A stretch of 64,000 bases of DNA, taken from assembly GCF_003024155.1 (NCBI RefSeq), contig NZ_CP028136.1, forward strand, positions 3,906,001 through 3,970,000, written 5' to 3'. The notes below the pieces were generated by a model. It was given only the letters and a program-made list of their open reading frames with translations, was not told the DNA's origin and did no database searches. Each line of letters begins with the position of its first letter. The stretch's first letter is position 1. The translations under genes were made by a program, and so were the position numbers. Source of the stretch: Christiangramia fulva. Its GTDB lineage: Bacteria; Bacteroidota; Bacteroidia; Flavobacteriales; Flavobacteriaceae. This document shows, piece by piece, positions 9,081-17,559 of this stretch.

Positions 9081-10517
9081 CTAAAATTGAAAATAAATAA
9101 AGGCTTGTTCCTTACCATCAAAAAGAAATATCAAAATTGAAATAAGAAAATAAAAACTCCATCTGAAAACCCTTTTACGATTAAAGCCTAAACGTTCTAT
9201 GGCATATTCATTGTTTCTCCCATTCCATTCCACAATTATAAAGAATAGAACCAAAGAAATAATCATACGGGGAAATACCGAGGGAAAAGAAAATAAAGAG
9301 GACGAAAACATACTTTTTAGATAGTTAAAGGCATGTGACAAGTTTTCAGCTCGAAAGAAAATCCAGGCTATTACTGTTAAGAAAAAAGTCAACCCAATTT
9401 GAAAAAACTCCTTTAGATTAGGTAAGGTTCGATTTTCTGCCACAATACCCAGATGTGTTCTATTCTTACCAGATAACAACAACGGAAGAAAATAAAGAGC
9501 ATTTAAAAACCCCCAAATAATAAAAGTCCAGTTCGCCCCATGCCAAAATCCACTGACAACAAATATGATAAAGGTATTTCGCACCTTCTTAGCTGTACCT
9601 CCTCTACTACCACCTAAAGGAATGTATAAATAATCCCTGAACCAGGTTGACAAAGAAATATGCCATCTTCTCCAAAATTCTGCTATATCTCGTGAAAAAT
9701 AAGGGAAGGCAAAGTTTTGCATAAGGTTAAAACCGAATAATCTGGCGGTTCCAATTGCGATATCAGAATATCCGGAGAAATCCCCATAGATTTGAAAAGC
9801 AAAAAACACGGCTCCCAGAAATAAGGTACTTCCATTGTATTCTCCAGAATGGTTAAAAATCATGTTAGCATATTCTGCACAATTATCTGCTATCACTATC
9901 TTTTTAAAAAGCCCCCATAGTATTTGTCTTAGTCCGTCTACAGCCAAAGCATAGTTGAACTCTCTCTTTTTAGAAAATTGGGGTAAAAGATTCGAGGCGC
10001 GCTCAATAGGGCCAGCTACTAACTGCGGGAAGAAACTAACGAAAGCCGCAAAGGATATAAAATCCCGGGTGGGCTTTAATTGTTTTCTATAGACATCAAT
10101 GGTATAACTGAGAGTCTGAAAAGTGTAAAAACTTATTCCAACCGGTAAAATAATTTGCAAAGTGTTAAATCCTAATGTCGCCTTAAGTCCTGGAATAACG
10201 TCATATAATGAACCCAGAAAGAAATTATAATATTTAAACACCCCTAACAATCCAAGATTTATTATTAAACTCGACCATAAGAGCATTTTTCTTTTACTTG
10301 GAACTTCTTCCTTTTCTAAAGCTCTGCCGATGGAAAAATCAACAAGGGTACTGAACAAGATTAGAGACAGAAATCTCCAGTCCCACCAGCCATAAAAAAC
10401 GTAGCTTGCAATAGCTACAAAAAGGTTCTGCCACTTAAGGTTTTTATTGAAAACAAACCAGTAGAGGAGAAAAACTACTGGAAGAAAAACTGCAAAGGTT
10501 ATGGAGTTAAATAACAC
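9081..10517 (-). CDS. MBOAT family O-acyltransferase (AlgI/DltB-like)
   Basis: A 478-aa polytopic membrane protein. The family core is unmistakable: GPIERASNLLPQF (169-181), FQIYGDFSGYSDIAIG (241-256), FWRRWHISLSTWFRDYLYIP (281-300), and FWHGANWTF with the invariant His326. Such proteins pass acyl groups, usually acetyl, from a cytoplasmic donor across the membrane to polysaccharides or teichoic acids. The two SGNH-like genes directly downstream are the likely periplasmic partners. It lies 51 bp after cysN and is in the same transcription direction as the whole polysaccharide locus. The acyl group and acceptor are inferred. Confidence 0.93.
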   Translation of the reverse strand: MLFNSITFAVFLPVVFLLYWFVFNKNLKWQNLFVAIASYVFYGWWDWRFLSLILFSTLVDFSIGRALEKEEVPSKRKMLLWSSLIINLGLLGVFKYYNFFLGSLYDVIPGLKATLGFNTLQIILPVGISFYTFQTLSYTIDVYRKQLKPTRDFISFAAFVSFFPQLVAGPIERASNLLPQFSKKREFNYALAVDGLRQILWGLFKKIVIADNCAEYANMIFNHSGEYNGSTLFLGAVFFAFQIYGDFSGYSDIAIGTARLFGFNLMQNFAFPYFSRDIAEFWRRWHISLSTWFRDYLYIPLGGSRGGTAKKVRNTFIIFVVSGFWHGANWTFIIWGFLNALYFLPLLLSGKNRTHLGIVAENRTLPNLKEFFQIGLTFFLTVIAWIFFRAENLSHAFNYLKSMFSSSLFSFPSVFPRMIISLVLFFIIVEWNGRNNEYAIERLGFNRKRVFRWSFYFLISILIFLFDGKEQAFIYFQF

Positions 10518-10568
10518 TGATACTTACGGTTTTAAGTTTGTCGGTATCTTTTTTATGAACATTATTTC

Positions 10569-11825
10569 TTAAACTATCATCCCCGCCGCAACGGTTTCAT
10601 TAGTATTTTCATCAATTAAAATAATACTGCCCGTAATGCGGTTATCGCGATAGGAGTCGAGCATCAGCCTATTAGTTGTCCTGATCTTTACACGAGCGAT
10701 ATCATTCATTCCAAGATCCTTTTTCTCCATATTTCGATTATAAGAATTGATATCTATCTTATACACCACCTCTTTGATCATGGCACGTTGCTCTTTGGAG
10801 GTATGCATAACAGTGTATTTAGCCCTGGGTTTGGCTGGATCATTATTTAGCCAGCAGAGCATCACATCAAATTCCTGCTCACCTTCCGGCTGGTTATTTT
10901 TCTTTACAATCATATCACCCCGACTTACATCTATATCATCTTCCAAAGTCATTGCTATTGACATGGGAGCATAGGCTTCGTCAACTTCTTTTTCCCCGGC
11001 ATTCATAGATTTGATCTTAGAGGTAAAGCCTGAAGGTAATACGGCAACTTCATCTCCCGTTCTATAAATACCACTGGCAACCCGGCCGGCGTAACCTCTA
11101 TAATCCCTGTGCTCCTCACTTTGTGGCCTCAATACTGTCTGAACGGGAAAGCGAGCATCAATTTTATTTATATCACTACTAATATGAAGGGTTTCCAAAA
11201 TATTTAAAAGGGTACCGCCTCCATACCAGTTCATATTTTCAGACCTGTTTACCACATTATCTCCCAAAAGGGCGCTAATAGGAATAAAACGCACATCTTT
11301 CATTAAAAGTTTCGAGGAAAATTCTTCAAACTCTCCAATGATCTCATTGAATCTATCCTCAGAAAAATCAACAAGATCCATTTTGTTCACACATACGATC
11401 AAATGAGGAATATTCAGCAATGATGCAATAAAAGAGTGTCGTTTTGTCTGCTCTATCACTCCATGCCTGGCATCGATTAGGATCACAGCAGCATTTGCAG
11501 TGGAAGCACCAGTTACCATATTTCTGGTATATTGAATATGCCCTGGGGTATCGGCGATAATGAACTTTCTCTTAGGCGTTGTAAAATACCTGTAGGCCAC
11601 ATCTATAGTGATCCCCTGCTCGCGCTCATCCCGAAGTCCATCGGTAAAAAGCGCCAGGTCCACTCCTTCATGGCCTTTCTTTGCACTTGTCGCACTCACC
11701 GACTCCAGCTGATCTTCAAAAATAGATTTAGAATCGTATAGCAGGCGACCAATTAAGGTACTTTTACCGTCGTCTACGCTTCCTGCTGTTGTAAATCTTA
11801 GTAGTTGGTTGTTATCAATTATCAT
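10569..11825 (-). CDS. cysN: Sulfate adenylyltransferase large subunit (GTPase)
   Basis: GTP-hydrolysing subunit of ATP sulfurylase, which with CysD makes APS from ATP and sulfate. GTPase motifs are in place: GSVDDGKS (15-22), GITIDVAYRYF (71-81), DTPGH (92-96), NKMD (147-150). The length of 418 aa is right for stand-alone CysN without a fused APS kinase, which is encoded separately here as cysC. In many bacteria cysD and cysN are adjacent; here a GxxExxY gene flanked by short repeats separates them. A decayed copy of its 3' end lies at 6876-6994. Confidence 0.96.
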   Translation of the reverse strand: MIIDNNQLLRFTTAGSVDDGKSTLIGRLLYDSKSIFEDQLESVSATSAKKGHEGVDLALFTDGLRDEREQGITIDVAYRYFTTPKRKFIIADTPGHIQYTRNMVTGASTANAAVILIDARHGVIEQTKRHSFIASLLNIPHLIVCVNKMDLVDFSEDRFNEIIGEFEEFSSKLLMKDVRFIPISALLGDNVVNRSENMNWYGGGTLLNILETLHISSDINKIDARFPVQTVLRPQSEEHRDYRGYAGRVASGIYRTGDEVAVLPSGFTSKIKSMNAGEKEVDEAYAPMSIAMTLEDDIDVSRGDMIVKKNNQPEGEQEFDVMLCWLNNDPAKPRAKYTVMHTSKEQRAMIKEVVYKIDINSYNRNMEKKDLGMNDIARVKIRTTNRLMLDSYRDNRITGSIILIDENTNETVAAGMIV

Positions 11826-11873
11826 AGGTAAACATATTTTTTAATCTAATCTAAATATCAGGCTCAATTATTT

Positions 11874-11903
11874 CACGGATTTTGGCGGATTACGCCGATT
11901 TTG
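11874..11903 (-). repeat. Short array of a CGGATT-containing unit, 3' side of the GxxExxY gene
   Basis: On the plus strand, reading towards the gene, the motif CGGATT/CGATT recurs about every 9-10 bp (CACGGATTTTGG, CGGATTACGC, CGATTTTG). The array contains the stop codon of the GxxExxY gene at 11890-11892. The array at 12283-12318 has the same motif in inverted orientation. Confidence 0.7.
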
Positions 11904-12282
11904 TATTGATGAATCTTTTCCAAACGAGGCTTTTTTGTCCGAAGTTCACTAATAAACCCAAGGGCAGTTCAGTGGACCTTAAATAATTTATAACCTGAGC
12001 TTCGGCATCTTTAATCAGAAATGAAGCAGCTTTTATTTCAATAAGGATCTTTTCAAAACACACAAAATCAGCAACAAAAAATTTCTTCATCGGCTGTCCG
12101 TCATACATTAGTTTCAATTTTAATTGTTTCTGAAAATTAATTTTCTGTGAATTAAATTCCTTTTCCAAAGCCTCCTGATAAACTGATTCTAAAAAACCCG
12201 CTCCAAGATTTCGATGCACCTTCATGCACGCACCAATGATCTTGTAGGTTTCTTCCTCGAAAAGTAATTTATTGTCTCCCAT
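11890..12282 (-). CDS. GxxExxY protein (PD-(D/E)XK nuclease-like)
   Basis: A 130-aa protein of the GxxExxY family (PDDEXK_3). The name motif is GFLESVY (29-35), preceded by VHRNLGA. A nuclease-like core follows: Asp72 in VADFVC and the ExK of LIEIKAA (Glu82, Lys84). The molecular role of this family is not established; a nuclease fold is inferred from the motif spacing. It interrupts cysD and cysN. Its ATG directly abuts one repeat array and its stop codon lies inside another, and the upstream cysD stop codon lies inside the first array. That makes it look like an inserted cassette rather than a native member of the sulfate-activation operon. Confidence 0.85.
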   Translation of the reverse strand: MGDNKLLFEEETYKIIGACMKVHRNLGAGFLESVYQEALEKEFNSQKINFQKQLKLKLMYDGQPMKKFFVADFVCFEKILIEIKAASFLIKDAEAQVINYLRSTELPLGLLVNFGQKSLVWKRFINTKSA

Positions 12283-12318
12283 CCAATCCGTGCAATCCGT
12301 ATTAATCAGTGCAATCAG
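12283..12318 (-). repeat. Short array of a CGGATTGCA-like unit between cysD and the GxxExxY gene
   Basis: On the minus strand the sequence reads CTGATTGCA, CTGATTAATA, CGGATTGCA, CGGATTGG and then the ATG of the GxxExxY gene. The TGA stop of cysD (12315-12317) is part of the first unit. It is inverted relative to the array at 11874-11903. Confidence 0.75.
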
Positions 12319-13220
12319 AAGTATCCTTGGCGCTTCCTATCCTCCATCGCAGTCTCACTCCTTTTATCATCGGAACGATCTCCCCGTTCGGTTTTTCTCA
12401 TTGCAGAAACTTCTTCAACAATTTTTTCAAGGCTGTCTGCATCCGATTCTATGCCGCCGGTAATGGTGATATCTCCCAGGGTCCTAAAACGGATCTTCTT
12501 TTTCTCGATTTTTTCTCCTTCTTCCAGGTTCAGATATTCCGAAACCGGGATCCAGGAATTGTTCCTGAATACAACTTCCCTTTCATGGGCAAAATAAAGC
12601 GAAGGAATACTGATGTTTTCCCGTTTTATATAGTTCCAGACATCCATTTCGGTCCAGTTGCTTATAGGAAATGCTCTGAAATGCTCACCTTCGAAATGTT
12701 TTCCGTTCAATAAATTCCACAGTTCCGGACGCTGATTTTTAGGATCCCATTCCCCGAAATCGTTTCGGTGGGAAAAGAACCTCTCCTTCGCACGTGCTTT
12801 TTCTTCATCCCTACGTCCGCCTCCTATCGCGCAATCAACCTTATTTTCTTCGATCGCATCAAGAAGTGTGGTGATTTGAAGTGCATTACGTGTAGCATTC
12901 TTACCTTTTTCCTCAGCGACTCTTCCTTTATCAATAGATTCCTGGACAGAACCAACAATTAATTTCGCCCCCAGGTTTTCTATAAGGTCATCCCTGAATT
13001 TTATCGTTTCAGGAAAGTTATGCCCGGTATCCACATGCATCAGAGGAAACGGAATTTTACTTGGATAAAAAGCCTTTTTGGCCAGGTGCGTGACTACAAT
13101 AGAGTCCTTACCTCCTGAAAACAGAATTACAGGATTCTCGAACTGCGCCCAAACCTCACGAAGTATAAAAATCGCTTCCGATTCAAGTTCATCCAGATAA
13201 TTCAGATAATATTTACTCAT
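12315..13220 (-). CDS. cysD: Sulfate adenylyltransferase small subunit
   Basis: ATP-pyrophosphatase-fold subunit that forms APS from sulfate and ATP together with CysN. With the ATG at 13220 (MSKYYLNYLDELESEAIFIL) the protein is 301 aa, matching the family. The PP-loop SGGKDS is at 35-40, followed by MHVDTGHNFPETI. The C-terminus RKRQGYF is the usual ending, so the gene is intact even though its stop codon falls in a repeat array. A longer in-frame start at 13256 would overlap cysC and is rejected. It lies one base after the cysC stop codon. Confidence 0.96.
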   Translation of the reverse strand: MSKYYLNYLDELESEAIFILREVWAQFENPVILFSGGKDSIVVTHLAKKAFYPSKIPFPLMHVDTGHNFPETIKFRDDLIENLGAKLIVGSVQESIDKGRVAEEKGKNATRNALQITTLLDAIEENKVDCAIGGGRRDEEKARAKERFFSHRNDFGEWDPKNQRPELWNLLNGKHFEGEHFRAFPISNWTEMDVWNYIKRENISIPSLYFAHEREVVFRNNSWIPVSEYLNLEEGEKIEKKKIRFRTLGDITITGGIESDADSLEKIVEEVSAMRKTERGDRSDDKRSETAMEDRKRQGYF

Positions 13221-13221
13221 T

Positions 13222-13812
13222 TTATTTGATTTCGAGTTTTTTTTGCAAAAATACAATTATTCTTTCAGCCGATTTCCCGGCCTCTTCTTCTTTGGTATTT
13301 ATTTCAATATCAGGATTTTTAGGAGCCTCATAAGGCGCGTCAATTCCTGTAAAATTCCTGATCTCTCCTGCTCTCGCCTTTTTATACAGGCCTTTTACAT
13401 CCCTGGCCTCACAAACTTCCATAGGTGTATTTACATAGATTTCAATAAAATCATCGTCCCCTATGATATCTTTTACTACCTGCCTGTCGGCCTTTAGCGG
13501 GGAAATAAAAGAGGCGATCACAACAGTGCCGGAGTTTACAAAAAGTTTGGCAACTTCAGAAATTCTTCTAAGGTTTTCTCTCCTGTCTTCCGCATTGAAC
13601 CCCAGGTTACTATTGAGTCCTTTCCGGATGTTATCACCATCCAGGGAAAAGGTATGAATACCGGCTTCAAAAAGTTTTTTTTCAACCATATTGGCCAGAG
13701 TCGATTTTCCCGAACCGGAAAGTCCGGTGAACCATACAACGAAAGATCGGTGTTTTTTTAAATCCTGCCGATCTTTACGGCATATATGGAAATCATGTGG
13801 AACTATATTCAT
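13222..13812 (-). CDS. cysC: Adenylylsulfate kinase
   Basis: Phosphorylates APS to PAPS, the sulfate donor for sulfotransferases. The Walker A loop GLSGSGKST is at 30-38, followed by the APS-binding stretch SLDGDNIRKGLNSNLGF and the FISPLKADRQ segment conserved in APS kinases. Length of 196 aa is normal. Its start overlaps the end of the DUF2061 gene by 20 bp, and cysD follows one base after its stop. In this locus it links APS made by CysDN to the sulfotransferase at 5713. Confidence 0.96.
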   Translation of the reverse strand: MNIVPHDFHICRKDRQDLKKHRSFVVWFTGLSGSGKSTLANMVEKKLFEAGIHTFSLDGDNIRKGLNSNLGFNAEDRRENLRRISEVAKLFVNSGTVVIASFISPLKADRQVVKDIIGDDDFIEIYVNTPMEVCEARDVKGLYKKARAGEIRNFTGIDAPYEAPKNPDIEINTKEEEAGKSAERIIVFLQKKLEIK

Positions 13813-14248
13813 CTTTTGATTTTATTTCGTGACTACTTCGCTGTTCAAGTCCATAATCGGAATGATACCAAACGCGTTCATGCAAATAATACAACAACAT
13901 TTTTGTAAATACCTCTACAACTCCAATTTTAAGTCCTGTAACAGGATTTCCGGTTAAAATCCATGCTAAAGTCATGGTGTCTAAAGTGCCTACAATTCTC
14001 CAGGTCACCGTTTTGGCGATATGACGCTTTCTGCTATCTCCATTTTGAGTAACTCCGGCCTTGATATTGAACCATACTCTCTCGTGAAGATAATACAGTA
14101 CCATTTTAGTGATCACCTCGGTAAATCCAATCTTCAAGCCCATCCAGGGATTTCCAGTAATGACCCATGAGAGGGTAATGGTATCGAGTGTTCCCACTAT
14201 TCTCCAGGTAACCGATTTAGCGATATGTCTTTTATAAGTTTTAGCCAA
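13793..14248 (-). CDS. Tandem DUF2061 membrane protein
   Basis: A 151-aa protein made of two copies of the DUF2061 domain, residues about 6-60 and 74-128. Both copies share KRHIAKxVTWRIVGTLDT, then TGNPxxGLKIG and KMxLYYLHERVW. Each copy has hydrophobic stretches that could form one or two membrane segments. The function of DUF2061 is unknown. Its place between cysQ (8-bp overlap) and cysC (20-bp overlap) suggests a link to sulfate activation, perhaps in sulfate entry or PAPS/PAP handling, but that is inference from position only. Confidence 0.85.
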   Translation of the reverse strand: MAKTYKRHIAKSVTWRIVGTLDTITLSWVITGNPWMGLKIGFTEVITKMVLYYLHERVWFNIKAGVTQNGDSRKRHIAKTVTWRIVGTLDTMTLAWILTGNPVTGLKIGVVEVFTKMLLYYLHERVWYHSDYGLEQRSSHEIKSKDEYSST

Positions 14249-15032
14249 TTGCGGAAACCAAAAAATAATTATTTAAGAGCTTCTCACGATTATAAAGCAT
14301 TTCTTCACCCGTCTTTTGATCGATCACCTTTAAGCCAACCGCTTTACATATTGCCTGTCCGGCAGCTGTATCCCACTCCATAGTAGGAGCGAAACGTGGA
14401 TAAACATCGGCTTTCCCTTCGGCAACAAGACAAAATTTTAAAGAACTTCCCTTGGAAACAACCTCAGTTTCTTTTTCATATTTTTTCTCAAGTATAGAAA
14501 TGTAATTCCTTGTTTCTTCATTCATATGGGAGCGACTTCCAACCACCTGAATTTTATCAGTAACCTTTTTAGGCCCAATTTTTTCAGAATTTGAATGATC
14601 GAAAGAATTAAAATCGGCTTCTACTTTTTGCCGGTATGCGTTTTCTTTATCGGCATAATATAAAAGATTTTGCGCCGGCACATAGATCACCCCCATTACC
14701 GGCAGTTTGTCTTCAATCAAAGCAATATTGACGGTAAATTCACCATTGCGTTTTAAAAATTCTTTAGTACCATCCAAAGGATCCACAATCCAGCATTTTT
14801 TCCAGTTTTTTCGTTCTTTATAGTCGGTTTGTTTATTTTCTTCACTGATGATTGGAATATCAGTAGATTTGAGATACTCATTTATCGCTACGTTTGAAGC
14901 GGTATCAGCAGTTGTAAGGGGAGAATTATCTCCTTTTTCCTCCACGTTAAATTCCCCGGAATTATAAATGCTCATAATTTCTTTTCCTGCATCAAGAGCA
15001 GCTTTGATGGCGATTCCTAAATTTTTATCCAT
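14241..15032 (-). CDS. cysQ: 3'(2'),5'-bisphosphate nucleotidase
   Basis: Removes the 3' phosphate from PAP (and PAPS), relieving product inhibition after sulfate transfer. It belongs to the lithium-sensitive inositol-phosphatase-like family: ISEEN with Glu64/65, DPLDGTKEF (84-92), and the late EWDTAAGQAI motif. At 263 aa it has the expected length and no signal peptide. The 8-bp overlap with the DUF2061 gene and the neighbouring cysC and cysD put it in the sulfation module. Upstream of its start lies a six-octamer repeat array that forms the far edge of a four-helix-bundle gene cassette. Confidence 0.95.
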   Translation of the reverse strand: MDKNLGIAIKAALDAGKEIMSIYNSGEFNVEEKGDNSPLTTADTASNVAINEYLKSTDIPIISEENKQTDYKERKNWKKCWIVDPLDGTKEFLKRNGEFTVNIALIEDKLPVMGVIYVPAQNLLYYADKENAYRQKVEADFNSFDHSNSEKIGPKKVTDKIQVVGSRSHMNEETRNYISILEKKYEKETEVVSKGSSLKFCLVAEGKADVYPRFAPTMEWDTAAGQAICKAVGLKVIDQKTGEEMLYNREKLLNNYFLVSAIG

Positions 15033-15045
15033 TGTCTTTTATATT

Positions 15046-15093
15046 GTGACGCTGTAATGTTGTGACCGAGTGATCATGTAACGCTATGACCTT
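15046..15093 (-). repeat. Six octamers, GTGACNNN type, far side of four-helix-bundle cassette A
   Basis: On the plus strand the sequence divides cleanly into GTGACGCT, GTAATGTT, GTGACCGA, GTGATCAT, GTAACGCT, ATGACCTT. It lies just upstream of cysQ. It reads towards the cassette gene and is inverted relative to the large array at 15531-15714, which carries the same GTGA core on the minus strand. Confidence 0.75.
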
Positions 15094-15201
15094 GAATTTA
15101 CCTATTTTCTGCATCTCTTCTTAGCATCTGTTACTGATCATTGCATTACTTGATCCATTACAACTCACTTTAAACTATTTATCAATTTTAACAACATTCT
15201 T

Positions 15202-15501
15202 CTAATATTGTTCTTCCAATTCTTTATTTTCCTTTATAAATCCCAGTCTTAATGGGATTTCCAGTTGAGTTTCTACTTCTGCTAATGAACCCAAAGAAAT
15301 ATAAAGAAACCTACTAAATTCTTTACTTCCTTTTCTTGCAGCACCTTCACCAATATTTGAAGGAATAGGAACGGTCGCTCTCCTCAACTGACTTATCAAT
15401 CCAAATTTTTCATCTGCAGGAAAACGTCTGGTCACCTCGTAAACCGCAACAACGAAATCAATACTTTTTTTATAAACTGTTAAATCTTTATGTGATTTCA
15501 T
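15202..15501 (-). CDS. Four-helix-bundle protein (23S rRNA IVS/Avd-like), 3' frameshift
   Basis: A 99-aa open frame of the four-helix-bundle family (TIGR02436/PF05635). Typical features are HKDLTVYKKSIDFVVAVYEV at the start, LISQLRRATVPIPSNIGEG (about 35-53), and GSLAEVETQLEI. The frame stops early after LEEQY. The +1 frame carries straight on with NNIRRMLLKLINSLK-stop, ending at 15165, which is the usual end of this family. A single extra base therefore probably truncates the last helix. The family is known from 23S rRNA intervening sequences and, as Avd, from diversity-generating retroelements; no reverse transcriptase is seen here. It is flanked by octamer arrays. Confidence 0.82.
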   Translation of the reverse strand: MKSHKDLTVYKKSIDFVVAVYEVTRRFPADEKFGLISQLRRATVPIPSNIGEGAARKGSKEFSRFLYISLGSLAEVETQLEIPLRLGFIKENKELEEQY

Positions 15502-15530
15502 TTCAAAAATTCAAATTTCTCTCCCTATTT

Positions 15531-15714
15531 TACATCACAAGATCACTTCATTACTCCATCACTCCTTCACTCCATCACTCCATCACTCCATCACTTCATC
15601 ACTCCATCACTTCATCACCCCTTTACTTCATCACTCCATCACCTCTTCACCCCTTCACTTTTTCACTTTTTCACTTCTTCACTTCTTCACTTCTTCACAT
15701 CTTCACATCTTCAC
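15531..15714 (-). repeat. 23 in-phase octamers, GTGATGGA type
   Basis: On the minus strand, 184 bp divide into 23 consecutive octamers with consensus GTGAWGRA (for example GTGAAGAA, GTGATGGA, GTGATGAA), with only a few GTAA variants. The array starts at the TAG stop codon of ugd (15714-15716) and ends about 30 bp before the start of the four-helix-bundle gene at 15501. There are no unique spacers, so it is not a CRISPR. A long plus-strand open frame here is only translated repeat. Confidence 0.92.
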
Positions 15715-17108
15715 TAACTCCCTATCGCGTAAAATTCAAAACCTATCTTTTCTTTCGATTTTCTTTCCAGCATTCTGCGTCCGTCAAAAAGGAATGCCGG
15801 TTTCAGCATTTCATCATATATCTTTTGCCAGTCATAATCTTTAAACTCATCCCATTCGGTAAGAACTGCCACCGCATGAGCTTCTTTGGTCACTTCGTAA
15901 GGATCTTTAACCACTTTTACCCTCTTCCTGTTTTCTTCTTCGGAACGGGTATTCAAATAATCCAGGTCGGCATAAACCTGTTCTTCTTTTACTTTTGGAT
16001 CGTAAACTACAATTTCAGCCTGTTCATTCAGCAGATAATCGGCTACATAAATAGCTGCCGATTCACGGGTATCGTTGGTATCTTTTTTAAATGCCCAGCC
16101 CAGGAAGCCTATTTTCTTGCCGGAAACAGTATTGAAAAGCGTTCGAACCATATTGGCCGCAAATCTTCGCTTCTGATGATCATTCATAAGGATGACCTGT
16201 TCCCAGTAATTTGCCACTTCATTCAGACCGAAACTTTTAGCAATGTAAACCAGATTCAGAATATCTTTCTGAAAACAACTTCCACCAAAACCTACCGAAG
16301 CTTTTAAGAATTTAGAACCTATTCGTGAGTCCATTCCCACGGCTTTCGCTACTTCATTTACATCGGCGCCCGTCTTTTCACAGAGTTCACTCATCGCGTT
16401 GATGCTTGAAACTCGTTGTGCCAAAAAGGCATTGGCAGTTAATTTTGACAATTCAGAAGACCAGACATTTGTGGTTAAAATATGATCTTTCTCTACCCAG
16501 TGAGCATAGACATCGACAAGGGACTGGACTGCATCTTTACCCGCCTCGGTATCAATATCTCCGCCAATAAGCACGCGATCAGGATCCAGCAGATCTTCTA
16601 CCGCGGTACCTTCAGCAAGGAATTCAGGGTTGGAAAGTATTTGATAATTAACTCCGTTTCCTGTATTGGTTAAAATATTTTTTAAGGTTTCGGCAGTTCT
16701 TACAGGCAAAGTCGATTTTTCAACTACAATCTTATCTGTCGTTGAAACACGTGCGATTTGGCGTGCACAAAGCTCGATATATTTTAAATCGGCAGCCATA
16801 CCCTTTCCAATTCCATAGGTCTTGGTAGGAGTATTCACCGAAATAAAGATCATTTCTGCCCTATCGATCGCAGCATCGATATCGGTAGAAAAGAATAAAT
16901 TTCTACCTCTTGCCTCTTTTACAATATCTGAAAGTCCCGGTTCATAAATGGGAATATTCTCCACATTTTCATCATTCCAGGCTGCAATTCGTTTTTCGTT
17001 GATATCAACTACAGTTACATTGATCTCAGGACATTTTTGCGCGATAACGGCCATTGTTGGACCTCCCACGTATCCTGCACCGATGCAACAGATGTTTTTT
17101 ATATTCAT
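15714..17108 (-). CDS. ugd: UDP-glucose 6-dehydrogenase
   Basis: Oxidises UDP-glucose to UDP-glucuronate using two NAD+. The Rossmann motif is GAGYVGG (10-16), the linker ESTLPV-like region is [12 protein letters not shown] (129-140), and the catalytic Cys278 lies in [10 protein letters not shown]. At 464 aa and with [20 protein letters not shown] at the start it resembles the longer, animal/plant-like subgroup rather than the short bacterial type. It provides uronic acid for the polysaccharide. Its stop codon abuts a 23-octamer repeat array and its start is 9 bp from another array (17118-17149), so small-gene cassettes border it on both sides. Confidence 0.93.
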   Translation of the reverse strand: MNIKNICCIGAGYVGGPTMAVIAQKCPEINVTVVDINEKRIAAWNDENVENIPIYEPGLSDIVKEARGRNLFFSTDIDAAIDRAEMIFISVNTPTKTYGIGKGMAADLKYIELCARQIARVSTTDKIVVEKSTLPVRTAETLKNILTNTGNGVNYQILSNPEFLAEGTAVEDLLDPDRVLIGGDIDTEAGKDAVQSLVDVYAHWVEKDHILTTNVWSSELSKLTANAFLAQRVSSINAMSELCEKTGADVNEVAKAVGMDSRIGSKFLKASVGFGGSCFQKDILNLVYIAKSFGLNEVANYWEQVILMNDHQKRRFAANMVRTLFNTVSGKKIGFLGWAFKKDTNDTRESAAIYVADYLLNEQAEIVVYDPKVKEEQVYADLDYLNTRSEEENRKRVKVVKDPYEVTKEAHAVAVLTEWDEFKDYDWQKIYDEMLKPAFLFDGRRMLERKSKEKIGFEFYAIGS

Positions 17109-17117
17109 TTCCTAAAA

Positions 17118-17149
17118 GTTAATTAGTTAAATGGTTAACTGGTTAATTG
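17118..17149 (-). repeat. Four octamers, GTTAACTG type, far side of cassette B
   Basis: On the plus strand: GTTAATTA, GTTAAATG, GTTAACTG, GTTAATTG, in perfect 8-bp phase. It lies between the ugd start and the end of the four-helix-bundle gene at 17176. The GTTAA core on this side faces the similar array at 17560-17600 in inverted orientation. Confidence 0.75.
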
Positions 17150-17175
17150 GAAAGTCCAAACAGTTTATCTCCATA

Positions 17176-17553
17176 TCAACTTTTTAATTCATTTTGATTT
17201 CTTAAATACTTTATGTAACCATTAATCAATCTTATGCACGAGTCGGTTATCTCTCTTATTTTTTCTAAAACTTCATTTTTTATATATCCACAGTCATTAG
17301 CTTCTATAGAATGATCAAGTACTTCAGCTACCGAACCTCGGGCGTTTAAAAGAAACCTGATGTTTTCTTTATAATGATACCTTCCCCAGCCTTCGGCAAT
17401 ATTTGCAGTTGCTGAACGGGAAGACCTTAAAAGCTGTGAATGAAGATCATATTTTTCAGAATCAGGCAAATTAGACAAAATCTGTTCTTTAATTACTTTC
17501 TTCAACTCAAAACACTTTTTCCAACACTCAAGCTTTTCAAAATTTTCAGCCAT
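17176..17553 (-). CDS. Four-helix-bundle protein (23S rRNA IVS/Avd-like)
   Basis: A 125-aa intact member of the four-helix-bundle family. Helix signatures include FEKLECWKKCFELKKVIKEQ at the start, LHSQLLRSSRSATANIAEGW (about 37-56) and LLNARGSVAEVLDHSIEA. The sequence differs strongly from the two other family members in this window, so they are not recent tandem copies. No function can be assigned; family members form pentameric helical bundles that bind nucleic acid in retroelements, or occur in rRNA intervening sequences. It sits alone between tviB and ugd with GTTAA-type octamers on both sides. Confidence 0.88.
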   Translation of the reverse strand: MAENFEKLECWKKCFELKKVIKEQILSNLPDSEKYDLHSQLLRSSRSATANIAEGWGRYHYKENIRFLLNARGSVAEVLDHSIEANDCGYIKNEVLEKIREITDSCIRLINGYIKYLRNQNELKS

Positions 17554-17559
17554 GGTTTC

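Noticed and set aside
12309..12713. Plus-strand open frame of 134 codons
   Set aside because: It is antisense to cysD and shows no recognisable protein features.
13221..13256. Longer N-terminus for CysD
   Set aside because: It would overlap the end of cysC, and the family starts at the MSKYYLNYL position.
15492..16307. Plus-strand open frame of 271 codons rich in Ser, His, Thr, Pro and Ile
   Set aside because: Its first third is translated octamer repeat and the rest is antisense to ugd; no family pattern.
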